Made by a program: the position numbers and the translations under genes. The notes beneath the pieces were generated by a model that did not search any database, was not told the DNA's origin, and saw nothing but the letters and a program-made list of their open reading frames with translations. From Leptobrachium leishanense (taxonomy: Eukaryota > Chordata > Amphibia > Anura > Megophryidae), in assembly GCA_009667805.1 (NCBI GenBank), contig CM019065.1:15698952-15762951 (forward strand): a stretch of DNA of 64,000 nucleotides. Direction: 5' to 3'. The stretch's first letter is position 1. The number at the start of each line of letters is the position of its first letter. Below are positions 21,880 to 34,564 of this stretch, piece by piece.

Positions 21880-22522
21880 TGGCAGCCTGTGATGAGACAC
21901 AGATCACCTTAATTCACAAATGATTTAAAGAAATTAGTGAGCCCCAAAAAAACTTGCTGGCTGTGTGACGAGACACAGAAGATCACCTCAATTCACAAAT
22001 GTTTTGAATAAATTAGTGAGCCCCAAAATACAGCGTGGTACTGGTTGTGTGACGAGACACAGATCACCTGTATTCACAAATGTTTTAAAGAAATTATTGA
22101 GCCCCAAAATACAGCGTGGTTCTGATTGTGTGATGAGACACAGATCACCTTAATTCACATGTGTTTTAAAGAAATTAGTGAGCCCAAAAAGATTTGCTGG
22201 CACAGTCACAAGACCCAGAAGATCACCTTAATTCACAAATGTTTTAAAGAAAGTTGTAAACCCCAAAAAACTTGCTGGCACAGTGACAAGACACACATCA
22301 CATAAATTCCCTGATATTTGGTAGAAATGAGACCCAAAAAGATTTGCTGGCACAGTGACAAGACCCAGAAGATCACCTTAATTCACAAATGTTTTAAAGA
22401 AAGTTGTAAACCCCAAAAAACTTGCTGGCACAGTGACAAGACACACATCACATAAATTCCCTGATATTTGGTAGAAATGAGACCCAAAAAGACTTGCTGG
22501 CACAGTGACAAGACACACATCA
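21880..22522. repeat. Leader minisatellite, second block
   Basis: It resembles 20100-20867, with variant units near 22190-22520 containing AAAAAGATTTGCTGGCACAG and ACACACATCACATAAATTCC. The hAT homology ends at about 22522 after ACACACATCAC. Confidence 0.8.
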
Positions 22523-23598
22523 CGAGGGGCGGAGCTGACTGCAGACAGGAGAGGACACACATTTCTGAGCTCCCTAGCTGATTGTACATTTTATGTGATT
22601 TGGGCGTCCCTCCGTCTGTTTTATGTCCCCCATTCGGTGGCTACTGTCGGCTGGCTCTGGCACCATGGTGCCGTGAAGAGTTGCGGGTGCTCTTGTCGAC
22701 GAAGGAGCTGGTTCGGGATTTCGGGCCTACACGTGCGGCCTACCTTGACGGCCATTTCTGAAGCCTGCATCGTCATTGGGCTTGTGGTTCCTTCCTACCT
22801 GGCACACATATCCTCCGCACAGATAACTGACCCGGACTCCCTGCCCCTCACGAAGGATATGCTGACGGAGCTGATGGAGGAATTTCGGGCTTCGTGGATC
22901 CAGGTCTGGCGGGAAGCTGGATGGCGCTCTGGGGTGGCTCCGGCTGGGGAGGCTGTCGGTGGGCCTTCGGCGGAGTTGCCGGAGGTGCGTCTCTCTGCAG
23001 ATCGTGCTGAGTGCGGACGGAGCCCTATCTGATCGCACGGCTCGTGGAGGTACACCCTGACTACTTGGAGGACTTACCTGTAGCGGTGACGGATGAGAAA
23101 ACGAGAGGTGTCCCCCACTCCTGAGCCGGCAACTGGAGAGGCTGCACGAACCGATCAAGCTGCGCCTGCTGGATGGACGGCAGTGAAAAGGACGGCCGGT
23201 GGATGGAAGCACCGCGGTTGTGGAAGGTATCTCCATCCTGGAAACTGAAGTGTCCCTGCTGGAGGTTGTCTCCGAGGGGGCTGAGTCCCTCCTCACTCTA
23301 TTGTTGGACACTGGCTGACTCTACCTAGCCCGGCCACCTCATCTTTCTGGCTGCTGATCCTCTGCTGTTGCCCCCCCAATTCCCATCTCTGATGACTCTC
23401 TCAGCGAAGACATCCCACTACTCCTCCACTATTGTGTCACATACCCCCCCCTTCCCTGCATTCTGGACATTTTTTATTTATTTTTTTATTGTGGACTAGT
23501 GGACTATCCTTTGCTCCACCGGGCTGTGGCTTTCTGTGTGGCGGCTGGGTGTCTGGACTCCCCCCCCCCTTTTTAATTAATTTATTTATTTTTTATTA
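22523..23598. other. Unclassified segment between hAT remnant and satellite
   Basis: The sequence changes abruptly at GAGGGGCGGAGCTGACTGC. A 175-codon plus-strand frame (22505-23032) has no domain I recognise. Its segment DPDSLPLTKDMLTELMEEF is faintly reminiscent of the N-terminal part of LINE ORF1 proteins, but this is weak. The right edge is T/A-rich (TTTATTTATTTTTTATTATT) and abuts the satellite. It could be a truncated retroelement. Confidence 0.35.
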
Positions 23599-24196
23599 TT
23601 TATACTGCAGAGAGGTGCTTCCCAGCAGTGTGTGGATTCATATGCTGCATTAATTATACTGCAGAGAGGTGCTTCCCAGCAGTGTGTGGATTCATATGCT
23701 GCATTAATTATACTGCAGAGAGGTGCTTCCCAGCAATGTTTGGATTCATATGCTGCATTAATTATACTGCAGAGAGGTGCTTCCCAGCAGTGTGTGGATT
23801 CATATGCTGCATTAATTATACTGCAGAGAGGCGCTTCCCAGCAGTGTGTGGATTCATATGCTGCATTAATTATACTGCAGAGAGGTGCTTCCCAGCAGTG
23901 TGTGGATTCATATGCTGTATTAATTATACTGCAGAGAGGTGCTTCCCAGCAATGTGTGGATTCATATGCTGCATTAATTATACTGCAGAGAGGTGCTTCC
24001 CAGCAATGTGTGGATTCATATGCTGCATTAATTATACTGCAGAGAGGTGCTTCCCAGCAGTGTGTGGATTCATATGCTGCATTAATTATACTGCAGAGAG
24101 GCGCTTCCCAGCAGTGTGTGGATTCATATGCTGTATAAATTATACTGCAGAGAGGCGCTTCCCAGCAGTGTGTGGATTCATATGCTGCATTATTTA

Positions 24197-24623
24197 GGCT
24201 AGGGTCAAACGAAAGCATTTTTACACGCGAACGTAAAAAAGTGCGTCCGAACGGATTTATGTTTTTTTTTAATGGAATATGCGAAAACGTTCATACGATG
24301 CGCATGTTCGTGCGCAATGTTTTACGAATCCAAACCAGGAAACTTTTTGCGTCTGGAAGTTATGTTGGCCGGACACGAGCAGGGTCTGACGTCTCCAAAT
24401 CACTCACACACACCGCTAGCGGGCGCAGCGCACTCTGTACGTCCGTACTAGAGGTTCTGCATTCTCAAAAAAGTGAGTTCATTTTCCACTTGCGTTGCGC
24501 GGCCGGACTTTCATGCGACCGTACTTCGTATATTGGCCGTCATTGCCCGTCATTTGCTGCTAGTGCAGCCGTGATTAAGTGTGCCAGAACGCACATTAAA
24601 AATGTGCTGGTCTGACCCCAGCC
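24197..24623. mobile_element. Harbinger-like MITE in satellite, copy 1
   Basis: It is 427 bp long, with ends GGCTAGGGTCAAACGAAAGC and GGTCTGACCCCAGCC, flanked by TTA (24194-24196 and 24624-24626). It splits the monomer segment GCATTAATTATACTGCAG. Confidence 0.85.
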
Positions 24624-27600
24624 TTATACTGCAGAGAGGTGCTTCCCTGCAGTGTGTGGATTCATATGCTGCATTAATTATACTGCAGAGAGGCGCTTCC
24701 CAGCAGTGTGTGGATTCATATGCTGCATTAATTATACTGCAGAGAGGCGCTTCCCAGCAGTGTGTGGTTTCATATGCTGCATTAATTATACCACAGAGAG
24801 GCGCTTCCCAGCAGTGTGTGGATTCATATGCTGCCTTAATTATACAGCAGGGAGGCGTTTCCCAGCAGTGTGTGGATTCATATGCTGCATTAATTATACT
24901 GCAGAGAGGTGCTTCCCAGCAGTGTGTGGATTCATATGCTGAATAATTATACTGCAGAGAGGTGCTTCCAGCAGTGTGTGTGGATTCATATGCTGCATTA
25001 ATTATACTGCAGAGAGGCATTTCCCAGCAGTGTGTGGATTCATATGCTGCATTAATTATATTGCAGAGAGGTGCTTCCCAGCAGTGTGTGGATTCATATG
25101 CTGCATTAATTATACTGCAGAGAGGTGCTTCCCAGCAGTGTGTGGATTCATATGCTGCATTAATTATACTGCAGAGAGGTGCTTCCCAGCAGTGTGTGGA
25201 TTCATATGCTGCATTAATTATACTGCAGAGAGGTGTTTCCCAGCAGTTTGTGGATTCATATGCTGCATTAATTATACTGCAGAGAGGCGCTTCCCAGCAG
25301 TGTGTGGATTCATATGCTGCATTAATTATACTGCAGAGAGGTGTTTCCCAGCAGTGTGTGGATTCATAAGCTGCATTAATTATACTGCAGAGAGGCGCTT
25401 CCCAGCAGTGTGGATTCATATGCTGCATTAATTATACTGCAGAGAGGTGCTTCCCAGCAGTGTGTGGATTCATATGCTGCATTAATTATACTGCAGAGAG
25501 GCGCTTCCCAGCAGTGTGTGGATTCATATGCTGCATTAATTATACAGCAGATAGGTGCTTCCCAGCAGTGTGTGGATTCATATGCTGCATTAATTATACT
25601 GGCAGAGAGGCGCTTCCCAGCAGTGTGTGGATTCATATGCTGCATTAATTATACTGCAGAGAGGCGCTTCCCAGCAGTGTGTGGTTTCATATGCTGCATT
25701 AATTATACCACAGAGAGGCGCTTCCCAGCAGTGTGTGGATTCATATGCTGCCTTAATTATACAGCAGGGAGGCGTTTCCCAGCAGTGTGTGGATTCATAT
25801 GCTGCATTAATTATACTGCAGAGAGGTGCTTCCAGCAGTGTGTGGATTCATATGCTGAATAATTATACTGCAGAGAGGTGCTTCCCAGCAGTGTGTGGAT
25901 TCATATGCTGCATTAATTATACTGCAGAGAGGCATTTCCCAGCAGTGTGTGGATTCATATGCTGCATTAATTATACTGCAGAGAGGCATTTCCCAGCAGT
26001 GTGTGGATTCATATGCTGCATTAATTATATTGCAGAGAGGTGCTTCCCAGCAGTGTGTGGATTCATATGCTGCATTAATTATACTGCAGAGAGGTGCTTC
26101 CCAGCAGTGTGTGGATTCATATGCTGCATTAATTATACTGCAGAGAGGTTCTTCCCAGCAGTGTGTGGATTCATATGCTGCATTAATTATACTGCAGAGA
26201 GGTGTTTCCCAGCAGTTTGTGGATTCATATGCTGCATTAATTATACTGCAGAGAGGCGCTTCCCAGCAGTGTGTGGATTCATATGCTGCATTAATTATAC
26301 TGCAGAGAGGTGTTTCCCAGCAGTGTGTGGATTCATAAGTTGCATTAATTATACTGCAGAGAGGCGCTTCCCAGCAGTGTGTGGATTCATATGCTGCATT
26401 AATTATACTGCAGAGAGGTGCTTCCCAGCAGTGTGTGGATTCATATGCTGCATTAATTATACTGCAGAGAGGCGCTTCCCAGCAGTGTGTGGATTCATTT
26501 GCTGTATTAATTATACTGCGGAGGTGCTTCCCAGCAGTGTGTGGATTTATATGCTGCATTAATTATACTGCAGAGAGGCGCTTCCCAGCAGTGTGTGGAT
26601 TCATATGCTGCATTAATTATACAGCAGATAGGTGCTTCCCAGCAGTGTGTGGATTCATATGCTGCATTAATTATACTGCAGAGAGGCGCTTCCCAGCAGT
26701 GTGTGGATTCATATGCTGCATTAATTATACTGCAGATAGGTGCTTCCCAGCAGTGTGTGGATTTATATGCTGCATTAATTATACTGCAGAGAGGCGCTTC
26801 CCAGCAGTGTGTGGATTCATATGCTGCATTAATTATACAGCAGAGAGGCACTTCCCAGCAGTGTGTGGATTCATATGCTGCATTAATTATACTGCAGAGA
26901 GGCGCTTCCCAGCAGTGTGTGGATTCATATGCTGTATTAATTATACTGCGGAGGTGCTTCCCAGCAGTGTGTGGATTTATATGCTGCATTAATTATACTG
27001 CAGAGAGGCGCTTCCCAGCAGTGTGTGGATTCATATGCTGCATTAATTATACAGCAGATAGGTGCTTCCCAGCAGTGTGTGGATTCATATGCTGCATTAA
27101 TTATACTGCAGAGAGGCGCTTCCCAGCAGTGTGTGGATTCATATGCTGCATTAATTATACTGCAGAGAGGTGCTTCCCAGCAGTGTGTGGATTCATATGC
27201 TGCATTAATTATGCTGCAGATAGGTGCTTCCCAGCAGTGTGTGGATTCATATGCTGCATTAATTATACTGCAGAGAGGCGCTTCCCAGCAGTGTGTGGAT
27301 TCATATGCTGCATTAATTATACTGCAGAGAGGCACTTCCCAGCAGTGTGTGGATTCATATGCTGCATTAATTATACTGCAGAGAGGCGCTTCCCAGCAGT
27401 GTGCGGATTCATATGCTACATTAATTATACTGCAGAGAGGCGCTTCCCAGCAGTGTGTGGATTCATATGCTGCATTAATTATACTGCAGAGAGGCACTTG
27501 CCAGCAGTGTGTGGATTCATATGCTGCATTAATTATACTGCAGAGAGGTGCTTCCCAGCAATGTGTGGATTCATATGCTGCATTAATTATACTGCAGAGA

Positions 27601-27751
27601 GGTGCTTCCCAGCAGTGTGTGGATTCATATGCTGCATTAATTATACTGCAGAGAGGCGCTTCCCAGCAGTGTGTGGATTCATATGCTGTATAAATTATAC
27701 TGCAGAGAGGCGCTTCCCAGCAGTGTGTGGATTCATATGCTGCATTATTTA

Positions 27752-28178
27752 GGCTAGGGTCAAACGAAAGCATTTTTACACGCGAACGTAAAAAAGTGCG
27801 TCCGAACGGATTGATGTATTTTTTTCATGGAATATGCGAAAACGTTCATACGATGCGCATGTTCGTGCGCAATGTTTTACGAATCCAAACCAGGAAACTT
27901 TTTGCGTCTGGAAGTTATGTTGGCCGGACACGAGCAGGGTCTGACGTCTCCAAATCACACACACACACCGCTAGCGGGCGCAGCGCACTCTGTACGTCCG
28001 TACTAGAGGTTCTGCATTCTCAAAAAAGTGCGTTCATTTTCCACTTGCGTTGCGCGGCCGGACTTTCGTGCGACCGTACTTCGTATATTGGCCGTCATTG
28101 CCCGTCATTTGCTGCTAGTGCAGCCGTGATTAAGTGTGCCAGAACGCACATTAAAAATGTGCTGGTCTGACCCCAGCC
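27752..28178. mobile_element. Harbinger-like MITE in satellite, copy 2
   Basis: It is 427 bp long, with the same junctions and TTA duplications (27749-27751 and 28179-28181) as copy 1. It was most likely multiplied with the satellite rather than inserted again. Confidence 0.85.
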
Positions 28179-31100
28179 TTATACTGCAGAGAGGTGCTTC
28201 CCTGCAGTGTGTGGATTCATATGCTGCATTAATTATACTGCAGAGAGGCGCTTCCCAGCAGTGTGTGGATTCATATGCTGCATTAATTATACTGCAGAGA
28301 GGCGCTTCCCAGCAGTGTGTGGTTTCATATGCTGCATTAATTATACCACAGAGAGGCGCTTCCCAGCAGTGTGTGGATTCATATGCTGCCTTAATTATAC
28401 AGCAGGGAGGCGTTTCCCAGCAGTGTGTGGATTCATATGCTGCATTAATTATATTGCAGAGAGGTGCTTCCCAGCAGTGTGTGGATTCATATGCTGCATT
28501 AATTATACTGCAGAGAGGTGCTTCCCAGCAGTGTGTGGATTCATATGCTGCATTAATTATACTGCAGAGAGGTGCTTCCCAGCAGTGTGTGGATTCATAT
28601 GCTGCATTAATTATACTGCAGAGAGGTGTTTCCCAGCAGTTTGTGGATTCATATGCTGCATTAATTATACTGCAGAGAGGCGCTTCCCAGCAGTGTGTGG
28701 ATTCATATGCTGCATTAATTATACTGCAGAGAGGTGTTTCCCAGCAGTGTGTGGATTCATATGCTGCATTAATTATACTGCAGAGAGGCGCTTCCCAGCA
28801 GTGTGTGGATTCATATGCTGCATTAATTATACTGCAGAGAGGCGCTTCCCAGCAGTGTGTGGTTTCATATGCTGCATTAATTATACCACAGAGAGGCGCT
28901 TCCCAGCAGTGTGTGGATTCATATGCTGCCTTAATTATACAGCAGGGAGGCGTTTCCCAGCAGTGTGTGGATTCATATGCTGCCTTAATTATACTGCAGA
29001 GAGGTGCTTCCCAGCAGTGTGTGGATTCATATGCTGAATAATTATACTGCAGAGAGGTGCTTCCCAGCAGTGTGTGGATTCATATGCTGCATTAATTATA
29101 CTGCAGAGAGCATTTCCCAGCAGTGTGTGGATTCATATGCTGCATTAATTATATTGCAGAGAGGTGCTTCCCAGCAGTGTGTGGATTCATATGCTGCATT
29201 AATTATACTGCAGAGAGGTGCTTCCCAGCAGTGTGTGGATTCATATGCTGCATTAATTATACTGCAGAGAGGTTCTTCCCAGCAGTGTGTGGATTCATAT
29301 GCTGCATTAATTATACTGCAGAGAGGTGTTTCCCAGCAGTTTGTGGATTCATATGCTGCATTAATTATACTGCAGAGAGGCGCTTCCCAGCAGTGTGTGG
29401 ATTCATATGCTGCATTAATTATACTGCAGAGAGGTGCTTCCCAGCAGTGCGTGGATTCATATGCTGCATTAATTATACTGCAGAGAGGCGCTTCCCAGCA
29501 GTGTGTGGATTCATATGCTGCATTAATTATACTGCAGAGAGGCGCTTCCCAGCAGTGTGTGGTTTCATATGCTGCATTAATTATACCACAGAGAAGCGCT
29601 TCCCAGCAGTGTGTGGATTCATATGCTGCCTTAATTATACCGCAGGGAGGCGTTTCCCAGCAGTGTGTGGATTCATATGCTGCATTAATTATACTGCAGA
29701 GAGGTGCTTCCCAGCAGTGTGTGGATTCATATGCTGAATTAATTATACTGCAGAGAGGTGCTTCCCAGCAGTGTGTGGATTCATATGCTGAATTAATTAT
29801 ACTGCAGAGAGGTGCTTCCCAGCAGTGTGTGGATTCATATGCTGCATTAATTATACTGCAGAGAGGCATTTCCCAGCAGTGTGTGGATTCATATGCTGCA
29901 TTAATTATATTGCAGAGAGGAGCTTCCCAGCAGTGTGTGGTTTCATATGCTGCATTAATTATACTGAAGAGATGCTTCCCAGCAGTGTGTGGATTCATAT
30001 GCTGCATTAATTATACTGCAGAGAGGTGTTTCCCAGCAGTTTGTGGATTCATATGCTGCATTAATTATACTGCAGAGAGGAGCTTCCCAGCAGTGTGTGG
30101 ATTCATATGCTGCATTAATTATACTGCAGAGAGGCGCTTCCCAGCAGTGTGTGGATTCATATGCTGTATTAATTATACTGCGGAGGTGCTTCCCAGCAGT
30201 GTGTGGATTCATATGCTGCATTAATTATACCGCAGAGAGGTGCTTCCCAGCAGTGTGCGGATTCATATGCTGCATTAATTATACTGAAGAGAGGCGCTTC
30301 CCAGCAGTATGTGGATTCATATGCTGCATTAATTATACTGCAGAGAGGCGCTTCCCAGCAGTGTGTGGATTCATATGCTGCATTAATTATACTGCAGAGA
30401 GGCGCTTCCCAGCAGTGTGTGGATTCATATGCTGCATTAATTGTACTGGAGAGAGGCGCTTCCCAGCAGTGTGTGGATTCATATGCTGCATTAATTATAC
30501 TGCAGAGAGGTGCTTCCCAGCAATGTGTGGATTCATATGCTGCATTAATTATACTGCAGAGAGGTGCTTCCCAGCAATGTGTGGATTCATATGCTGCATT
30601 AATTATACTGCAGAGAGGTGCTTCCCAGCAATGTGTGGATTCATATGCTGCATTAATTATACTGCAGAGAGGTGCTTCCAAGCAGTGTGTGGATTCATAT
30701 TCTGCATTAATTATACTGTAGAGAGGTGCTTCCCAGCAGTGTGTGGATTCATATGCTGCATTAATTATACTGCAGAGAGGTGCTTCCCAGCAGTGTGTGG
30801 ATTCATATGCTGCATTAATTATACCGCAGAGAGGCGCTTCCCAGCAGTGTGTGGATTCATATGCTGCATTAATTATACTGCAGAGAGGTGCTTCCCAGCA
30901 ATGTGTGGATTCATATGCTGCATTAATTATACTGCAGAGAGGTGCTTCCCAGCAATGTGTGGATTCATATGCTGCATTAATTATACTGCAGAGAGGTGCT
31001 TCCCAGCAATGTGTGGATTCATATGCTGCATTAATTATACTGCAGAGAGGTGCTTCCCAGCAGTGTGTGGATTCATATGCTGCATTAATTATACTGCAGA

Positions 31101-31199
31101 GAGGCGCTTCCCAGCAGTGTGTGGATTCATATGCTGTATAAATTATACTGCAGAGAGGCGCTTCCCAGCAGTGTGTGGATTCATATGCTGCATTATTTA

Positions 31200-31626
31200 G
31201 GCTAGGGTCAAACGAAAGCATTTTTACACGCGAACGTAAAAAAGTGCGTCCGAACGGATTTATGTTTTTTTTTAATGGAATATGCGAAAACGTTCATACG
31301 ATGCGCATGTTCGTGCGCAATGTTTTACGAATCCAAACCAGGAAACTTTTTGCGTCTGGAAGTTATGTTGGCCGGACACGAGCAGGGTCTGACGTTCTCA
31401 AAATCACTCACACACACCGCTAGCGGGCGCAGCGCACTCTGTACGTCCGTACTAGAGGTTCTGCATTCTCAAAAAAGTGAGTTCATTTTCCACTTGCGTT
31501 GCGCGGCCGGACTTTCATGCGACCGTACTTCGTATATTGGCCGTCATTGCCGTCATTTGCTGCTAGTGCAGCCGTGATTAAGTGTGCCAGAACGCACATT
31601 AAAAATGTGCTGGTCTGACCCCAGCC
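31200..31626. mobile_element. Harbinger-like MITE in satellite, copy 3
   Basis: It is 427 bp long, with the same junctions and TTA duplications (31197-31199 and 31627-31629). It shares with copy 1 the variant TTTATGTTTTTTTTTAATGG, whereas copy 2 reads TTGATGTATTTTTTTCATGG there. Confidence 0.85.
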
Positions 31627-34464
31627 TTATACTGCAGAGAGGTGCTTCCCTGCAGTGTGTGGATTCATATGCTGCATAATTATACTGCAGAGAGGCGCTT
31701 CCCAGCAGTGTGTGGATTCATATGCTGCATTAATTATACTGCAGAGAGGCGCTTCCCAGCAGTGTGTGGTTTCATATGCTGCATTAATTATACCACAGAG
31801 AGGCGCTTCCCAGCAGTGTGTGGATTCATATGCTGCCTTAATTATACAGCAGGGAGGCGTTTCCCAGCAGTGTGTGGATTCATATGCTGCATTAATTATA
31901 CTGCAGAGAGGTGCTTCCCAGCAGTGTGTGGATTCATATGCTGAATAATTATACTGCAGAGAGGTGCTTCCCAGCAGTGTGTGGATTCATATGCTGCATT
32001 AATTATACTGCAGAGAGGCATTTCCCAGCAGTGTGTGGATTCATATGCTGCATTAATTATATTGCAGAGAGGTGCTTCCCAGCAGTGTGTGGATTCATAT
32101 GCTGCATTAATTATACTGCAGAGAGGTGCTTCCCAGCAGTGTGTGGATTCATATGCTGCATTAATTATACTGCAGAGAGGTGCTTCCCAGCAGTGTGTGG
32201 ATTCATATGCTGCATTAATTATACTGCAGAGAGGTGTTTCCCAGCAGTTTGTGGATTCATATGCTGCATTAATTATACTGCAGAGAGGCGCTTCCCAGCA
32301 GTGTGTGGATTCATATGCTGCATTAATTATACTGCAGAGAGGTGTTTCCCAGCAGTGTGTGGATTCATAAGCTGCATTAATTATACTGCAGAGAGGCGCT
32401 TCCCAGCAGTGTGGATTCATATGCTGCATTAATTATACTGCAGAAAGGTGCTTCCCAGCAGTGTGTGGATTCATATGCTGCATTAATTATACTGCAGAGA
32501 GGCGCTTCCCAGCAGTGTGTGGATTCATATGCTGCATTAATTATACAGCAGATAGGTGCTTCCCAGCAGTGTGTGGATTCATATGCTGCATTAATTATAC
32601 TGCAGAGAGGCGCTTCCCAGCAGTGTGTGGATTCATATGCTGCATTAATTATACTGCAGAGAGGCGCTTCCCAGCAGTGTGTGGTTTCATATGCTGCATT
32701 AATTATACCACAGAGAGGCGCTTCCCAGCAGTGTGTGGATTCATATGCTGCCTTAATTATACAGCAGGGAGGCGTTTCCCAGCAGTGTGTGGATTCATAT
32801 GCTGCATTAATTATACTGCAGAGAGGTGCTTCCCAGCAGTGTGTGGATTCATATGCTGAATAATTATACTGCAGAGAGGTGCTTCCCAGCAGTGTGTGGA
32901 TTCATATGCTGCATTAATTATACTGCAGAGAGGCATTTCCCAGCAGTGTGTGGATTCATATGCTGCATTAATTATATTGCAGAGAGGTGCTTCCAGCAGT
33001 GTGTGGATTCATATGCTGCATTAATTATACTGCAGAGAGGTGCTTCCCAGCAGTGTGTGGATTCATATGCTGCATTAATTATTACTGCAGAGAGGTTCTT
33101 CCCAGCAGTGTGTGGATTCATATGCTGCATTAATTATACTGCAGAGAGTGTTTCCCAGCAGTTGTGGATTCATATGCTGCATTAATTATACTGCAGAGAG
33201 GCGCTTCCAGCAGTGTGTGGATTCATATGCTGCATTAATTATACTGCAGAGAGGTGTTTCCCAGCAGTGTGTGGATTCATAAGTTGCATTAATTATACTG
33301 CAGAGAGGCGCTTCCCAGCAGTGTGTGGATTCATATGCTGCATTAATTATACTGCAGAGAGGTGCTTCCCAGCAGTGTGTGGATTCATATGCTGCATTAA
33401 TTATACTGCAGAGAGGCGCTTCCCAGCAGTGTGTGGATTCATTTGCTGTATTAATTATACTGCGGAGGTGCTTCCCAGCAGTGTGTGGATTTATATGCTG
33501 CATTAATTATACTGCAGAGAGGCGCTTCCCAGCAGTGTGTGGATTCATATGCTGCATTAATTATACAGCAGATAGGTGCTTCCCAGCAGTGTGTGGATTC
33601 ATATGCTGCATTAATTATACTGCAGAGAGGCGCTTCCCAGCAGTGTGTGGATTCATATGCTGCATTAATTATACTGCAGATAGGTGCTTCCCAGCAGTGT
33701 GTGGATTTATATGCTGCATTAATTATACTGCAGAGAGGCGCTTCCCAGCAGTGTGTGGATTCATATGCTGCATTAATTATACAGCAGAGAGGCACTTCCC
33801 AGCAGTGTGTGGATTCATATGCTGCATTAATTATGCTGCAGAGAGGCGCTTCCCAGCAGTGTGTGGATTCATATGCTGCATTAATTATACTGCAGATAGG
33901 TGCTTCCCAGCAGTGTGTGGATTCATATGCTGCATTAATTATACTGCAGAGAGGCGCTTCCCAGCAGTGTGTGGATTCATATGCTGCATTAATTATACTG
34001 CAGAGAGGCACTTCCCAGCAGTGTGTGGATTCATATGCTGCATTAATTATACTGCAGAGAGGCGCTTCCCAGCAGTGTGCGGATTCATATGCTACATTAA
34101 TTATACTGCAGAGAGGCGCTTCCCAGCAGTGTGTATATTCATATGCTGCATTAATTATACTGCAGAGAGGCACTTGCCAGCAGTGTGTGGATTCATATGC
34201 TGCATTAATTATACTGCAGAGAGTTGCTTCCCAGCAATGTGTGGATTCATATGCTGCATTAATTATACTGCAGAGAGGTGCTTCCCAGCAGTGCGTGGAT
34301 TCATATGCTGCATTAATTATACCACAGAGAGGCGCTTCCCAGCAGTGTGTGAGATTCATATGGGCTTTTGCCAATTATTACTACAGCAGAGGCGCTTCCC
34401 AGCAATGTGTGTATTCATATGCTGCATTACTTATACTGCAGAGAGTGCTTCCAAGCAGTGTGTG

Positions 34465-34564
34465 NNNNNNNNNNNNNNNNNNNNNNNNNNNNNNNNNNNN
34501 NNNNNNNNNNNNNNNNNNNNNNNNNNNNNNNNNNNNNNNNNNNNNNNNNNNNNNNNNNNNNNNN
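34465..34564. other. Assembly gap (100 N)
   Basis: Exactly 100 N follow directly on satellite sequence, so the true end and size of the array are unknown. Confidence 1.

Larger units (their letters stand above)
861..22522 (-). mobile_element. Ac-like hAT transposon, outermost element of a nested stack, 5' end missing
   Basis: The 3' terminus is at 861 (TAGGGATGAGTCGAAC on the plus strand, like the Ac-type TIR TAGGGATGAAA). The transposase remnants lie at 16755-21783 on the minus strand. Its 3' region survives in pieces 861-1790, 5154-5511, 5960-5998, 13667-13964 and 16449-16754. All run in one orientation and rejoin at target-site duplications once four later insertions are set aside. The same 3' region is uninterrupted at 46800-47559, which supports the reconstruction. 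The homology stops at about 22522 without a TIR, so the 5' end is lost. The left flank CTTCCCAG (853-860) is satellite sequence; no right-hand duplicate was found. Confidence 0.8.
23599..34464. repeat. 54-bp satellite, main array with about 3.5-kb higher-order repeat
   Basis: About 177 units of the 54-bp monomer fill 23599-24196, 24624-27751, 28179-31199 and 31627-34464. Variant monomers (ATACAGCAGATAGG, ACCACAGAGAGG, ACAGCAGGGAGGCGTTTCC, ACTGCGGAGGTGC) recur in the same order in successive blocks. Three identical-length inserts sit at starts 24197, 27752 and 31200, giving periods of 3555 and 3448 bp. The array therefore grew by multi-monomer duplication. The monomer has open frames on both strands because 54 is divisible by three. 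Single-base indels shift them freely, so I see no coding constraint. Confidence 0.95.

Noticed and set aside
23599..34464. CRISPR-like array
   Set aside because: The units are contiguous near-identical monomers without unique spacers, in a eukaryotic context.
34465..34564. Biological signal in the run of unknown bases
   Set aside because: Exactly 100 N is a standard scaffold-gap placeholder.
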